NCBI RefSeq assembly: GCF_017591425.1
Contig: NW_024467120.1
Span: forward strand, 7,068,001-7,132,000
Length of the DNA: 64,000 nucleotides
Origin: Ochotona curzoniae
Lineage: Eukaryota > Chordata > Mammalia > Lagomorpha > Ochotonidae
Direction of reading: 5' to 3'
Position numbers and translations under genes: made by a program. Of the stretch, positions 10,243-21,079 are shown in pieces. Position 1 is the first letter of the stretch. Each line of letters starts with the position of its first letter. Below the pieces are notes generated by a model. That model saw only the letters and a list, made by a program, of their open reading frames with translations, ran no database searches and was not told the origin of the DNA.

Positions 10243-11675
10243 AGCAGGTATTTTTGATTTTTGACATGTGTTCTAGAGTCTTTTTTCTTTTAAGAAAGAA
10301 TAGCTCTAGGACCATGACTCTCAAAGTTAAAGGCACAACCAGTTAAACTGTGGGACTTTACTCCAGTTCAGTACGTCTGGAGTCCCAGGGGGCTCATGAA
10401 TGTTCATTTCTAAGAACTTGCTGGTCTGGGAGTCACACCATGAAAACCATTAATCCAGAAAGAACATTGGTTTGCCAGCGTAGCCACATGCATGAGAATT
10501 ATCACAAAGTTAGACATCAAAAAAGATGAATTCCCAGGCTCTTTCCCCAGGTTCAGGCAACCTGGTGCTGTGGTGCAGGTTAAGTTGGAGAAGCTCCTCA
10601 GGTGAACAGAATGAGTACATTAGACTCATAGGGAGCCCCTGCCAGGGATCTTGATGGATGTTTAGTGGAATTGCCTGGGCAGTTTTTAAGGTAATTCTCA
10701 AGTTCTGAATCAGAATGAAATCTGAGTATGTGCTATAAAAAGCTTCCCGAATAATTCACCACTCTGTCACTGCGCTGTTACATCTTCTCCATCATTTTGT
10801 TTCCTCGTTCCCTGGGCTTTTTATTTCCCTTATATTTAAGGGAAATTTTTAATAAAATGTTAATTTTATTCATTTGGAGATGATGGAGATCCTCCATGTC
10901 TCAAACGCCCACCGTGTCCCAGGGAGGACTTCTAAGTTTGGATTAATCGGAGAATCTGGCAGGGGTGCCTGGGCAGTTGGACATGTGAGTCTGCAATTCA
11001 AGGAAGGAGGGTGGCTGGTTATATGAGCAGAGTTGGTATTTCAAGGCCCCGGGACTGGATGAGATCACTAAGGAATGCCTGTAACTGGAGAAGAGGACAG
11101 TCCCTGTGCTGGAGCCCGGGCTGGGGTGGGGGTATCTCCGTCGTGAAGCTGGGTGAGGAGTCGGGAACGTGGGAGACCAGAGCAGTGGCTCCTGCAGGAG
11201 GAGGACAGCTAGGAATGAGTAGCTTTCCAGAAGCCGGGGAAGAACAGGCTTCCAGGAGGGAGTGGTCTACAGTTTTCCCTGCTCCAGGGAGGCTCTCAAA
11301 GATGACCCAGGACTGACCTTTGCATGTAGCGTTTGTTGGAGGTCAGTTTTGGTGAGTGATGGGACTGAAAGCCTGGTTCAGCAGAGAATGGGTGGGGAAA
11401 AATATAGACTACTTGCAAAGTGCTTCTCTGATTACATAAATGGATGGATTTTACGTATTTCACAGTACAGATTTAGAAGCATAGGGGCTCCTCCATACCC
11501 ACTCCACTTCCCCTATCTCTACCTCCTCTTTTTATCCTCAAGTATTATGGTGGAAGGTGCTTTGCTTTAAAGAAGGGAAATACGGAGATAAGAGGAAGAA
11601 ATTGGGTTGAGGGAGACTTTGCTTTTAGTTTTTAATGGACACATTTGTTATGAGGTACAGTGAGGTGTTTTTGCT

Positions 11676-11977
11676 TAAGATTTTTAAGATTTTAATTGCA
11701 AAGTCAGATAAACAGACGGCAAGATCTTGCATCCACTGATTGACTCCCCAAGTGACTTCAGTGGCTGCAGCTGCTCCGATCTGGAGCCAGGAGCCGTCTC
11801 TTGGTCTCTTACGTGGGTGCAGGGTCAATGGTTTTGGGCTATCCTTGACTGCTTTCCCACACCACAAGCAGGGAGCTGGATGGGAAGTGGGACCGTCAGG
11901 ATTACAACTGGTGCGCATATGGGCTCCTGGCATGTGCAAGGCGAGGACTTTAGCTGCTAGGCTACCGTGCCAGGCTC
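11676..11977 (-). mobile_element. Full-length pika CSINE, antisense
   Basis: 'ttttaattgcaaagtcagat' at the tail, 'gtgcagggtcaatggttttg' in the body and 'gctgctaggctaccgtgcca' at the inverted A box. A second truncated antisense copy follows directly at 11,979. Confidence 0.9.
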
Positions 11978-11978
11978 A

Positions 11979-12150
11979 GATTTGTTTTTATTGGAAAGGC
12001 AGATTTAAAGAGAACGATGTAGAAAGATCTTCAGCTGCTGATTCACTCCCCAGTGGCTGCAATGACTAGAGTTGGGATATTCTGAAGCTAGGAGTTAGGA
12101 ACTTCTGCCAGGTCTCCAACACAGGTGCAGGGTCTCAAGGCTGAGTTATC
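11979..12150 (-). mobile_element. Truncated CSINE, antisense
   Basis: A second SINE tail ('tttgtttttattggaaaggc') starts immediately after the head of the previous copy. It reads through 'tcagctgctgattcactccc' and 'aacacaggtgcagggtctca', then stops and changes into L1 sequence. Confidence 0.75.
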
Positions 12151-12159
12151 CTCTGATTT

Positions 12160-12545
12160 TCCATATCCATTCATTGGTTCATAGATGCTTAGGTTGACTC
12201 CATATGTTGTCTGTGAATCGAGTTGTGATAAACATTGGGGTGCAGATATCTCTGACATGTTTCGTTTTCAGCAGTGGCATTACTGAATCATACAGAGATT
12301 GTTTTCTGGCAGAGCCTCTGTGGCTGTTCTAATTTGCATCCTCACCAACATCTGTAAGTTCTCCTTCCTCTACATTTTGTCAATATTCGTGTTTTTTAAA
12401 AATCTTTTTGGTGATTTCTGTTTCTGAGCTGCGATGATTGTGATTTCGATTTGCTTTTCATGATTTGTGATGAGCATTTTTTCATATGCCTGTAGGTTAT
12501 TTGTGTATTGTCTTGAGAAACGCTTATCCAGATCATTTTAGTAAT
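12160..12545 (-). mobile_element. L1 ORF2 3'-part fragment, antisense
   Basis: Antisense L1 phrases appear in order: 'gttgtgataaacattggggt', 'gcagatatctctgacatgtt', 'ctaatttgcatcctcaccaa', 'tgagcattttttcatatgcc' and 'ttgagaaacgcttatccaga'. Reading frames are broken. Confidence 0.75.
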
Positions 12546-12551
12546 CACTTT

Positions 12552-12846
12552 TGGTATGGTGCTGCAGTGCTTGAAACTGCTACTTGTCATGATGTGATTT
12601 TCCTCCCGTGGGTGCTAATTTATTCCTGGCTGCTCGACTTCCCATCTAGCTCCCTGCTTGTGGTCTGGGAAAACAGTTGAGGATGGCCCAAAGCCTTGGG
12701 ACCCTGCTCCCACATGGGAGACTCGGATGAAGATACTAGCTTCTGCCTGGCCTGGACCAGTGTGCTGCAGCCATCTGGGTGATGGGCCAGAGAATGGAAG
12801 ATCTGTCACACTCTACTTCACTCTTTGTAACTCGGATAAAATAATT
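12552..12846 (+). mobile_element. CSINE, sense, diverged head
   Basis: The body 'ccatctagctccctgcttgt', 'ggatggcccaaagccttggg' and 'agaatggaagatctgtcaca' is clear. The head, 12552-12610, is strongly diverged. It ends 'taactcggataaaataa'. Confidence 0.8.
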
Positions 12847-12867
12847 TTAGTTTTGATATTTGTATAT

Positions 12868-13104
12868 TTTTAAAAGGTAGATTAACCGGGAGAGAGATGC
12901 AGAAATTCTCCATCTGCTGGTTTACTCCTTGATCAGGCCTGGGTCAGGAGCTAGGAACCCCACCCAGGACTCCTGTGTGGGTAGCAGGGCTTCAAGCACT
13001 TGGGCCATCTCCTGCCACTGTTCTTGATCTAGCAGTCGGGACCCTAACTTACACTCCAGTGTTGTAGGCAGTGGCTTAACCTGTTGCACCCCAACCCCAG
13101 CTCT
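12868..13104 (-). mobile_element. CSINE2, antisense
   Basis: 'tctccatctgctggtttact', 'gggtcaggagctaggaaccc', 'caagcacttgggccatctcc' and 'ggcagtggcttaacctgttg' occur in CSINE2 antisense order up to the inverted head. Confidence 0.8.
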
Positions 13105-13229
13105 TGTTCAAGTCTTTATTAAAATCAAGACTTTTCTGCCGTTGTCTGGATTCCTTGCCCATGCAAGGTATCAGCACCTTGCCAGATGACAGAGTAGTTC
13201 TCTCTGACTTGTCAGTTGTCTCTTAAGCT

Positions 13230-13500
13230 GCGTGTTTTTGTCTTTGAGTTTGTGAGAGAGGAAGAGTTCCTCCATCCTGTGATTCACTCCCCTGGGCCTG
13301 GCTGAAGGCAGAAGCCTAGAATTCTGTGATTCTGATGTGGGTGATGAGACTCCACTCCCCATCATCCACTGGCTTCCCAGGCACATTAGCGGAAAGCTGG
13401 GCTGGAAGTGGAGCTAACTGGGATGGCAGCTGGTGTTCTGATAGGAAATGTGGACATGACAAGTGGTGGTTTAATGCACTGTTCCCACAACTGCACCCCA
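13230..13500 (-). mobile_element. CSINE2, antisense, diverged
   Basis: 'gagttcctccatcctgtgat', 'cattagcggaaagctgggct' and 'ggtggtttaatgcactgttc' follow the CSINE2 antisense order. Diverged in the middle. Confidence 0.65.
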
Positions 13501-14129
13501 TTCTTGTTTTATTAAGGGAAGATGGGATGATACAACAGCAATGGTTCAGCAGAGGTGGGATTCAGCAGAGGTAGGCAGTTAATGAGGAGGAAGGAAAAGG
13601 GAATTCTGTGCTTGCTTGGTCAGTAGAAGGTCCGTTGTTGGTAAGGCGGACTGTTCATTCATTAGTAACAGGCTGGAAGGCAGAGCATATGGGCTAACAA
13701 CCATTTCCTAGCAGAAGGAAGCGCTCCATCTGTGCAGAGTGTGGGAGGGTATTTGAGGGTCTGCATCATTCAGGCCTTCTGGTTTTGGTCCCATCTTTGC
13801 TCAGTAAGAACTGGGAAAAACTGATTTCTCAAACCCAGGTGAATGCTTTAAATTTTAATCCTGATTTCATAGTCTTTCATTATGTGTTCTGTGAATCTGA
13901 GGAGACAGTATTTCCCAGGTTTTTCTTTGACCTTGAAACCATTTTTTCCCCATTTGATAGCTAATATTTTAAAATAAGCATAGGCAATTATGGAAAGACT
14001 AATGAAGTTCATTTTAGGTTCCCTAGATGGCTGAGTTGGCTAGGGCTCTTGTTTGCAAGAGCTGCCCCGATCAGCTCAGACCAGTTTGAACCAAGGAGGG
14101 AGTTTACTGGCTCATATGACTGCACTGTA

Positions 14130-14441
14130 GGGCCCAGTGTTGTTGCGTAGTGGCTAAAGACCTCGCCTGGCATGTGCCAGGATCCTATATGGGTGCTGGT
14201 TCTAATCCTGGTTGCTCCACTTCCCTATCTGGCTCCTTGCTTGTGGCCTGGGAAAGCAATTGAGGATGGCCCAGAGCCTTGGGACCCTGCAGCCTTGTGG
14301 GAGACCAGGAAGAGTTTCCTGGCTTCAGATCAGCTCAGCTCCGGCCATTGTGGCCATTTGGAGTGAACCAGCAGATGGAGGATCTTTCTGTTTTTTCTCT
14401 AAATCTGACTTTCCAATACAAATAAACATCTTTTTTTAATT
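14130..14441 (+). mobile_element. Full-length pika CSINE, sense, with target-site duplication
   Basis: It starts 'gggcccagtgttgttgcgta', has the A-box region 'tagtggctaaag' and a B box 'ggttctaatcc', and ends 'ccaatacaaataaacatct'. It is flanked by direct repeats ACTGCACTG at 14119-14127 and 14442-14450. The intact duplication marks a fairly recent L1-mediated insertion. Confidence 0.92.
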
Positions 14442-14782
14442 ACTGCACTGAAGAGGGCTGTAGGCATTGGTTGGATCTAGATGCTCAAATGTCCATATGA
14501 CTCCTAATCTTCAGGTTTCTGGATGGGCTTCATTCCCTTTTGATTGGCTTTTGGATTATTTCTGATCTTATCACAGTTGAAATCTAGCTTAGATTTGAAC
14601 ACAAGTCTGATTTATAGTGTATAGTTTGTTGCAATTGTAAAGAATGCACTACCTAGTAAAAATAAACCTGATTGGAAGCCACTTTGAGTGGGAAGATTCA
14701 ACAAACTCATTGGAAAACTTTCTGGTTGCCTGAAAGAATCCAAGATCTCAATGTGATGCTTCCGGTGAGGGACAGTGGTCTT

Positions 14783-14965
14783 GAGCGCAGCAGTGTGGCA
14801 TAGTGCGAGCTTAGATTTGTCAGCAGGGAGTCTGTTTTTGTTCTTGGGCAAGTTGTCTTCTGTGTTTCTGTTAGCTTGTCTTTAAGAGAGGAGGCTAATG
14901 CTCCCCGCCTCATCGGGTTGCTGTGCATAGTTGGTGAGATGCTGCTGCCGAGAACTGGCCTCATT
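14783..14965 (+). mobile_element. MIR fragment
   Basis: 'cagcagtgtggcatagtgcg', 'ttcttgggcaagttgtcttc' and 'catcgggttgctgtgcatag' match the MIR core order (about one gained charge: 'cttgggcaagtt' is the diagnostic block). Old and degraded. Confidence 0.6.
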
Positions 14966-15049
14966 GCTGCAGGGTGTTCGTAAATATCACAAAGTAGGAG
15001 GTCTATTCCAGGCAGGGTATTTCTTAATATTTATTCTGATGTGATTATA

Positions 15050-16240
15050 GACGCACTTGCTCCTGCACGAGTTACTACTAAATGTACACTTTACCCATGT
15101 CTCCTAGTAGTTCATCTTGTGTAACTATTCATCGCAGTGTCACAGCTAGGATATTGACAAGATGCTGGTAATTCCTGTGGATGCCTGTTGCCCTCTGACA
15201 GTCATACCCACTCAGTCCCAGGCAACCACTCTTTTCCTGATGTCTGTGACTTTGTCATCTTGGGTAGGTGGTCTAAGTGAAACCATACATGAGCGTATAA
15301 CCTCTGGGAACTGACTTTATTTACTACGTGTTATTCTCTGATTGATCCAGGTTATGCATTCAGCTTTGTAGCCGAGCAGTATTACGGGATACGAACGTGC
15401 TGTTTACCCTTTCACTCTATGGAGTTGATCTGGGTTGTTTCCACATCTTGGCCACAAAGAAGATTGCTATTAAGTACGTTGTATATGGGTTTTCATGTGA
15501 ATAGAAGTCTTGATTTATCTTAACACCCAAGAGTACACCTGCTTGGTTGCATTATAGTTGCATATGTAGCTTTCTGAAGAAAAATTCCAGATTCTCTTCC
15601 AGGATTGTAGGAATGATTCAGTTTCTCTATCTTTGCCAGCGTTTGGTGTTTCACAATTGTCAGCTGACAGGCTTTTTATATAGTGATAACTCATTGTGGC
15701 TTTAGCTTTCTTTGGTGCTAAAGTTTGGTCTCTTCTGTGCTTATTTGGTCTGTGTTAAACTTGAACGAAATGTATTTTCGTGTTTTACCTGTTTCCTGAT
15801 AGATGCTTTCTAAATTCTGTTGTTCCGCAAACTTTTCTCTTGTCTCACACATCATTTGCAAGTACATTCTCTTCAATCTAAGTTTGATACTTTATCCTTT
15901 CAAGAGTCCTTACAACAAGTTTTTAAGTTTGATATGATTTATTAATTTTTCTTTATGGATTGTGCTTTTGATATCAAATTGAAAGACTTCTTCATCTAAC
16001 TTAAATATTCTGTCATCTTTTCTACAAGTTCATGTTTTAAGTCTGTAGTCCATTTTGAATCTTACAAAGTTTGAAGCCTAGATCTGTTCCTTGTAAATGT
16101 CCAATTTTTCTAATACTAGTTGCTAAACCAGTTGGATCCATTGATTTGCATTTGCCTTCTTGTGAAAATGAACTGAGTTCTGAGATCTATTTCCATTCCC
16201 CACCAATATCAGTCTGAGTTGCTCTAGTTGTCCAATAAGT
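15050..16240 (-). mobile_element. Old L1 (L1M-type) 3' part, antisense, about 1.2 kb
   Basis: Antisense L1 phrases are 'ctgtgactttgtcatcttgg', 'gccgagcagtattacgggat', 'gttgatctgggttgtttcca', 'ttgtttttaag'-like 'caacaagtttttaagtttga' and 'ttgcatttgccttcttgtga'. It is degraded, with no open frame of note. It belongs to an old subfamily, unlike the younger L1 at 24.7 kb. Confidence 0.65.
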
Positions 16241-16259
16241 GTAAATCAGGCAGAGCCAG

Positions 16260-16510
16260 GGTTGACGTTGTGTTATAACTGGTTAAGCTGCTGCCTGCCG
16301 TGTGGGTTTCCCCCCCCCCCCTCCCCCCGCACCTGTGCTAGTCCCAGCTGCTTTACTTGCTGTGGAAGCTCCTTGATAATGGATCTAGGAAGATGGCAGA
16401 GGATGGCCCCAGTACTTGGGTCCCTGTGCCCCGCTTAAGAGCCTGAAACCCCATTCAGGTTTCCTGAATTAAGTGAAGTGAGGCCCAGCTCCAGCTGTTG
16501 TGGGCAATGG
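16260..16510 (+). mobile_element. CSINE2, sense, with a poly-C stretch
   Basis: 'taactggttaagctgctgcc' is the head, and 'cctgtgctagtcccagctgc' and 'ggcagaggatggccccagta' the body. A C-rich tract at 16,310-16,328 interrupts the copy. Confidence 0.75.
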
Positions 16511-16589
16511 GGGGGGCAGAATTTTTTCTTGAAATGCATGCATAATTTCATAATGCCCATTACCTTGAAACCCCTCCCCTTTAAATTTT

Positions 16590-16797
16590 CCTTTTTTTTT
16601 TTTTTTTTTTGAAAGGCAGAACCAGAATAGAACTGGTTCATTCTTCAAATGGCTTCAGTGGCGGGGTTGACCAGGATCAAAGCCAGGAGCTAGGAACTCC
16701 ACCTAGGTTTTGTACACGGGTGGCTGGAACTTGCAGTACTGGAGCCATCTTCCAGTGTTTGCCCAGACACATTAGCTGGCAGTTGGATCAGTAGGCT
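16590..16797 (-). mobile_element. CSINE2 fragment, antisense
   Basis: A run of 18 or so T, then 'gaaaggcagaaccagaatag', 'gagctaggaactccacctag' and 'attagctggcagttggatca'. It stops where a sense copy begins at about 16,798. Confidence 0.7.
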
Positions 16798-16965
16798 GCT
16801 GATGGTTGCTCAAGTACTTGTGTCCCTGCTGCCAATGTTGGAGATGCAGGCAGTACTGGGCTTCTGGCTTCAGTGTGTCCGGCCTCTGGCTGTTGCAAGG
16901 AATGACCAGTGAATGGAAGATCTTTCTGTTTTTCCACCTTTCAAATACAAATATTTAATACCAAA
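16798..16965 (+). mobile_element. CSINE2 3' part, sense
   Basis: 'gatggttgctcaagtacttg', 'cttctggcttcagtgtgtcc' and 'gaatggaagatctttctgtt', ending in 'ttcaaatacaaatatttaat'. It lies between two antisense CSINE2 pieces. Confidence 0.7.
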
Positions 16966-16999
16966 AGTAAACTCACTTTTAAATTCCATTTTTCCGTGA

Positions 17000-17125
17000 A
17001 ATATTTCCGAGTACATTACAGGCAGCTGGATCAGGAGTGGAGCCTCTGGGATTTGAACCAGCACTCGTAAGTGATACTGATAGTATAGGCAGTGGCTTAA
17101 CCCATTGAGTTACGATGTTGGCCTT
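17000..17125 (-). mobile_element. CSINE2 head part, antisense
   Basis: 'ggcagctggatcaggagtgg', 'tctgggatttgaaccagcac' and 'aggcagtggcttaacccatt' are the head half of an antisense copy. It may be a separate element or the far part of the 16,590 copy. Confidence 0.7.
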
Positions 17126-17699
17126 GCAAGTTTTCGTTTTCAAAAATGCATGTTGAATATTAGAAATGAAACATGTGTCTTAATGTGTGTCATCAAAACA
17201 CTTCAGCAAAATACACTAAGTTATGGGAAAACATAAACCCTAGTAAATATGTTGGTACTTAAAGTCAGATTTCAGTTGCTTGAATGTTCAAAATTGTAAC
17301 TTTTTAAAAATTGAACACAGCTTCCAGGGAGATACACTCTTCCATATTCTCCTGTAAACTTTTAAGTCCCCAAAGAGCAACTTGAAAAGGTAGCAGACCG
17401 GCTAGGGACCTTGGGACTTGAATTCCAGGTTTTGAGCTGAAGATGCCAGCAATCCAGAAAGGCCAACAGATAGAAAGGCCTCCCATAAGCTTTTTTCATC
17501 AAAAACTGAATAGGACAGCCTAGCAAGACCAAAAAAAAAGGCCATTCTATTTCATCAATACACACATACCTCCCTCCCCACATCCCACACACCCCAGAAC
17601 TATAATTGCACCTCCTTACGGGTCACAGAAGCCAATTGGGGGAGCTTTGAGTCTAACGCAGTCAGAAAGTTGGGACCTCGAATATTCCAATCAGCTGAT

Positions 17700-17815
17700 C
17701 AATGCACCTGGCCCATCCCTGCTCTTGGCAGCCTTTTCGGGAGTGAACCAGTGGATAGATCTTTGTCTTTGTTTACCCTCTCTGTGTAACTGCCTTTCAA
17801 ATAAAGAACTAAATG
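17700..17815 (+). mobile_element. CSINE2 tail fragment, sense
   Basis: Only the 3' part remains: 'gagtgaaccagtggatagat' and 'taactgcctttcaaataaag'. Confidence 0.6.
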
Positions 17816-18586
17816 AACCTTTACAAATAGAATTTTGCAAGCATAGGGTAATATTTTAATTTGTTTATGTAATGCCCTCCTATCAAAATTTTTCCTAAGT
17901 GTCAGTTTTGTGTTATGGCTAGCTGGATAAGATCCTTAAAAGAACATTACTTGCTGAACTTGACTTTTGTTCCCGTAATTTATCCAGAGACAGTATTCCT
18001 TAGCTTGTACACTCACAGTTCAGGAACACAGGTCTCTGACAAAATTGGATCGTAATCCAAGGAAACCTTTGTATTCCCAAATCACTTTGGCCCCTGAGAG
18101 ATGCCATCTCAAGTCCTCTCATGAATCATAGAAACATGGGGCATGCCTCCTTCCTTAGGTCTGTGGGCTTTGAGCTGCGGCCTACAAGGAGAGTGCGTGC
18201 TCCGACAACGTGAAATTGCAGACATGTGGCTGGGAGGCCTGGTGTCTGACATTTGATCAAAACACCATGGAGGCTGCTGTCTTCACCGCCTGTATTCTTC
18301 CTGGCTATCAAGAAGTGTTAGGTTTCTTGTCTCCTTTACTCATGAGCAGTTCCTCTCCTTTTTTTCTCCGTGATGCTACTCTGTAGAAGGCACAGTTCCA
18401 GTTGAATCTTGGAACGTTTCACTATCAGTAGGGTCTGTCTGATTTTTTGTTTCCTTGTCTTACATTTTCCGTAAACTTTGAAAGACGAAATTAGGTTCAG
18501 GTTTGTCAGGATTATGGACAGGTTCGCTTGGTAAGTCAAGCCGATTTCCCTAAACTTGTGTTACTCATGGGTTTTCTCTGTGATAG

Positions 18587-18756
18587 ATGCCGTCCGCATC
18601 CTGTGAGGCTCTCCTGGATGACATTGAAGACATCGTGTCACAGGAGGATTCAAAGCCACAAGACAGGCATTTTGCAAGAAAACACATTGTTCCAAAGGTG
18701 CGAAGGCGGAACACCCAACAGTACCTGCCAGATGAAGACAGTCCACCAAGTGACAG
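18587..18756 (+). CDS. CDKAL1: CDKAL1 coding exon 2 (residues 1-56 plus two bases)
   Basis: This is the start of CDKAL1, the ER-anchored radical-SAM tRNA methylthiotransferase that turns t6A37 into ms2t6A37 in tRNA-Lys(UUU). The acceptor 'gttttctctgtgatag' ends at 18586, immediately before ATG. The protein opens [20 protein letters not shown] and continues through a basic stretch with [11 protein letters not shown] near residues 37-47 and SPPSD at 52-56. The donor is CAG|GTGAGC at 18757. The exon is 170 nt, phase 2; its last AG joins C of exon 3 to form Ser57. It is one codon shorter than my recollection of the human exon, in the acidic stretch before SPPSD. This N-terminal segment is upstream of the catalytic domains and poorly conserved in general. 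Recognition is by remembered human protein; confidence is high because exon 3 continues it in phase. Confidence 0.96.
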
Positions 18757-19227
18757 GTGAGCTTCCCTTCTTGAAATAATGTTTCATTCCCGAAGCAGGC
18801 TCAGCACTGCTGACCGGTGTGAAGCTTTTAATATCTGAGCTTTGATAACTTTTTCCTTTTAATGTTTTTAAACTTGGCAAGGTAATTGGCTCTAAAAGGA
18901 AAACAGATCAGATGAGATGTTTCTTGCAGGTTTGGCAAGGGCAGCAGGAGTCTGATATTGTAGCTGGTAGGTAATTCTGTTACTTCCAAATTTCTTCATT
19001 ACCTAGAATTTTTTTTTTTTTTTTGAGGCAGTGGTGTTTTGGATATTTGGTTTTCCTTAACTTTGCAAATACTTTCAGATCTGCTAAATGCATTGAGCAC
19101 AAACATTGTCCTATTTTAGTAGGCCTCTAGTCAGTGAATTTCAAATAACAGGCACACAGGAGTGTTTCCTTAGTTTTAATAAGCTCATGTTTTTCTAGTA
19201 AATTGGAAGTTTTAAGAGCCCTGATTG

Positions 19228-19537
19228 GGGCCCAGCGCGATGGCGCAGTGGTTAAGGTCCTCACCTTGCACGCCTGGAATCCCATATGGGCACTGGTTCT
19301 AATCCCGGCAGCCCCGCTTCCCATCCAGCTCCTTGCTTGTGGCCTGGGAAAGCAGTTGAGGACGGCCCAAAGCTTTGGGACCTTGCGCCCGCGTGGGAGA
19401 CCCGGAACAGACTCCTGGCTTCGGATTGGCTCAGCTCCAGCCGTTGCGCTCACTTGGAGTGAGTCATCGGATGGAAGATCTTCCTCTCTCTCTTCTCTGT
19501 ATATCTGACTTTCCAATAAAAATAAAATAAATCTTAA
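19228..19537 (+). mobile_element. Full-length pika CSINE, sense
   Basis: Well-preserved copy: 'gggcccagcgcgatggcgca' head, 'ggttctaatcccggcagccc' around the B box, 'aagatcttcctctctctctt' and 'aataaaataaatctt' tail. Approximate direct repeats flank it ('taagagccctgattgg' before, 'taagtcctgactgg' after). Confidence 0.95.
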
Positions 19538-19715
19538 GTCCTGACTGGTTTAGAACATTAAACTTTTAAAATTGAAGAGTTTGCAATGTGCTTACATTTT
19601 AATGACTGAAGTCTATGAGGTTTCTATCCTGAACATGTCCCTAAGGTAACTTCTGTGTACTTGTATCGGGCAATCCAAATCAAAAGACATTTGTTCCCTG
19701 GAAATAGCATTTTTA

Positions 19716-19845
19716 GAATTATTTTTATAGGTGGACTACCCAATAGGATGACACAGGTACGTGTGTTTTTATAGGTGAAGTACCCAATTATTTTTATGGG
19801 TGGCGTATGCAATAGTAGGATGACACAGGTACGTGTGTGTTTAAT
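19716..19845. repeat. Tandem duplication, unit about 70 bp
   Basis: 'ttatttttataggtgg' with 'aggatgacacaggtacgtgt' occurs twice (units from about 19717 and 19786), with small indels ('aataggatg' against 'aatagtaggatg'). The second unit runs into the next SINE. Confidence 0.85.
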
Positions 19846-20130
19846 TTGAGAGATGGAACGTGAATAGAAGAAAGAGTGCTGAAGAGAGAAAGCTGGCATC
19901 TATTGGTTCACTCAAGTGCCCCCAGTGGCCATGTTTGTTTCAGCCCGAGTCTGGGAGCTGAGGACACTGTCTCCCCCATGGCTGGCAGGAACCCAGTTAC
20001 TTAAGCATCAGTGCTATGCCAGCAGGAAGCTGGGACCAGGAGCCAGGTCTGTGTCGGACGCGGGTGTGTTTGGTGATGGTTGTAGGCCTAGTGTCTTCAC
20101 TGCTAGGCTGAATGCCTGTCCTCCTACTTT
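19845..20130 (-). mobile_element. CSINE2-like SINE, antisense, diverged
   Basis: 'gctggcatctattggttcac', 'gtgcccccagtggccatgtt', 'gctatgccagcaggaagctg' and 'gtcttcactgctaggctgaa' keep the antisense CSINE2 order. Divergent. Confidence 0.6.
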
Positions 20131-20431
20131 TAAAGTAGATGACGATTTCCACTGATAGTCTGTGAGCAGATTGGTACCTTCCGAGGAGTTGAACTTAGCA
20201 ATAATAGGTAGGTAGCAAACGTTTAAAATGCAGTTCAGACAAAACACAGGTATTAGAGTTCTGTGACAGTTTTTGAAGTAAATTGGTACATTTAATGAGC
20301 AGTTTGTGGATTGATTGCTGTGAGTTTGTTTTATGCATAATGTGCTCTATAATTTCTGATTTTTGTTTTTGAACTTATTTAGCAAGACTGACTTTTTACA
20401 AGACTGACTTTAACAATTGGTTATTTAACAG

Positions 20432-20544
20432 CATTATTCCAGGCATACAGAAAATTTGGATACGGACGTGGGGCTGTTCTCACAATAATTCCGACGGGGA
20501 GTATATGGCTGGACAGTTGGCCGCTTATGGTTACCACATTACAG
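20432..20544 (+). CDS. CDKAL1: CDKAL1 coding exon 3 (residues 57-94)
   Basis: The exon starts with C completing Ser57, then reads [37 protein letters not shown], and leaves one G at its end. The donor is ACAG|GTAGGA at 20545. It opens the N-terminal methylthiotransferase (UPF0004) domain. Cys72 in [14 protein letters not shown] is the first of three cysteines that bind the auxiliary [4Fe-4S] cluster; it corresponds to human Cys73 as I recall it, fitting the one-codon shortening in exon 2. The second and third cluster cysteines and the CxxxCxxC radical-SAM motif are in later exons outside this window. The single G should join AA from exon 4 (Glu in the human protein). No frameshift or stop is present. 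Confidence 0.97.
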
Positions 20545-20717
20545 GTAGGAGATCGATGGTCTTACTACGTTCCTCAGTTACAATCTTGGCTGTACGCATT
20601 CCAATGCACATGATCAAAGGAAATGTTAGCATAACGGTGAATTAAAGGGAGAATGATACTTAACTGTAATTGCCTAGGTTAACTATAGACATCATCTTAA
20701 ACATTTAAAAAAAGCTT

Positions 20718-20990
20718 CTTAAAGATTCATTTGAAAGTTAAGGTTCTAGAGGAGAGACAGAGCTTACATTACTGGACCACGTCCTGGATGGCCACAGTGG
20801 CCAGGGTGGAGCCAGGCCCAGGTCAGGTACCAGGAACTTCTGGGTCTCGTAGGTGGTGTCAGGGGCCCAGATCCTTGGACCATCTTCTGCTTTTCCTAGC
20901 CCATTAGCAAGGGGAATTGAGTCCAAAGTGGAGCAGCCAGCGCGCATGTGGTTTGCTGGCGTTGAAGGCAGTGGTTTATCCTTCCATGTC
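20718..20990 (-). mobile_element. CSINE2, antisense
   Basis: 'aaagattcatttgaaagtta', 'gatggccacagtggccaggg', 'ggtaccaggaacttctgggt' and 'gttgaaggcagtggtttatc' follow the antisense CSINE2 order, 170 bp after exon 3. Confidence 0.75.
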
Positions 20991-21079
20991 AAACCATCAG
21001 TGATCGCTAAAAAGCTTTTAGCAATTTCAAAGTAAATCTCAACTTTAAGAAAAGCGGTAAAGGGCAACAAGCTGATCCT

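Larger units (their letters stand above)
8152..18586 (+). other. CDKAL1 intron 1
   Basis: The donor GTGAGA is at 8152 and the acceptor is '...gttttctctgtgatag' ending at 18586, for a length of 10,435. The first 500 bases are still CpG-rich. The rest carries the SINEs, L1 fragments and MIR listed separately. I see nothing specific in 8660-9170, 10245-11675 (GC-richer at 11,010-11,320, without a gene signature), 13,500-14,118, 17,130-17,690 or 17,820-18,580. Confidence 0.75.
18757..20431 (+). other. CDKAL1: CDKAL1 intron 2
   Basis: GTGAGC donor at 18757; acceptor 'ggttatttaacag' ending at 20431; 1,675 nt. It holds a young sense CSINE, a 69-72-bp duplication and an antisense CSINE2-like copy. 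Nothing is recognised in 18,757-19,212 apart from a T run at 19,011-19,024, nor in 20,135-20,431. The acceptor has only a weak pyrimidine tract. Confidence 0.9.

Noticed and set aside
14010..14030. CTCF-like match 'tccctagatggctg'
   Set aside because: Only 11 of 14 core positions fit; similar weak matches occur by chance, for example near 31,100 and 53,690.
19228..19320. Possible tRNA gene (A and B boxes)
   Set aside because: The boxes belong to the tRNA-derived SINE head; the cloverleaf is not preserved.
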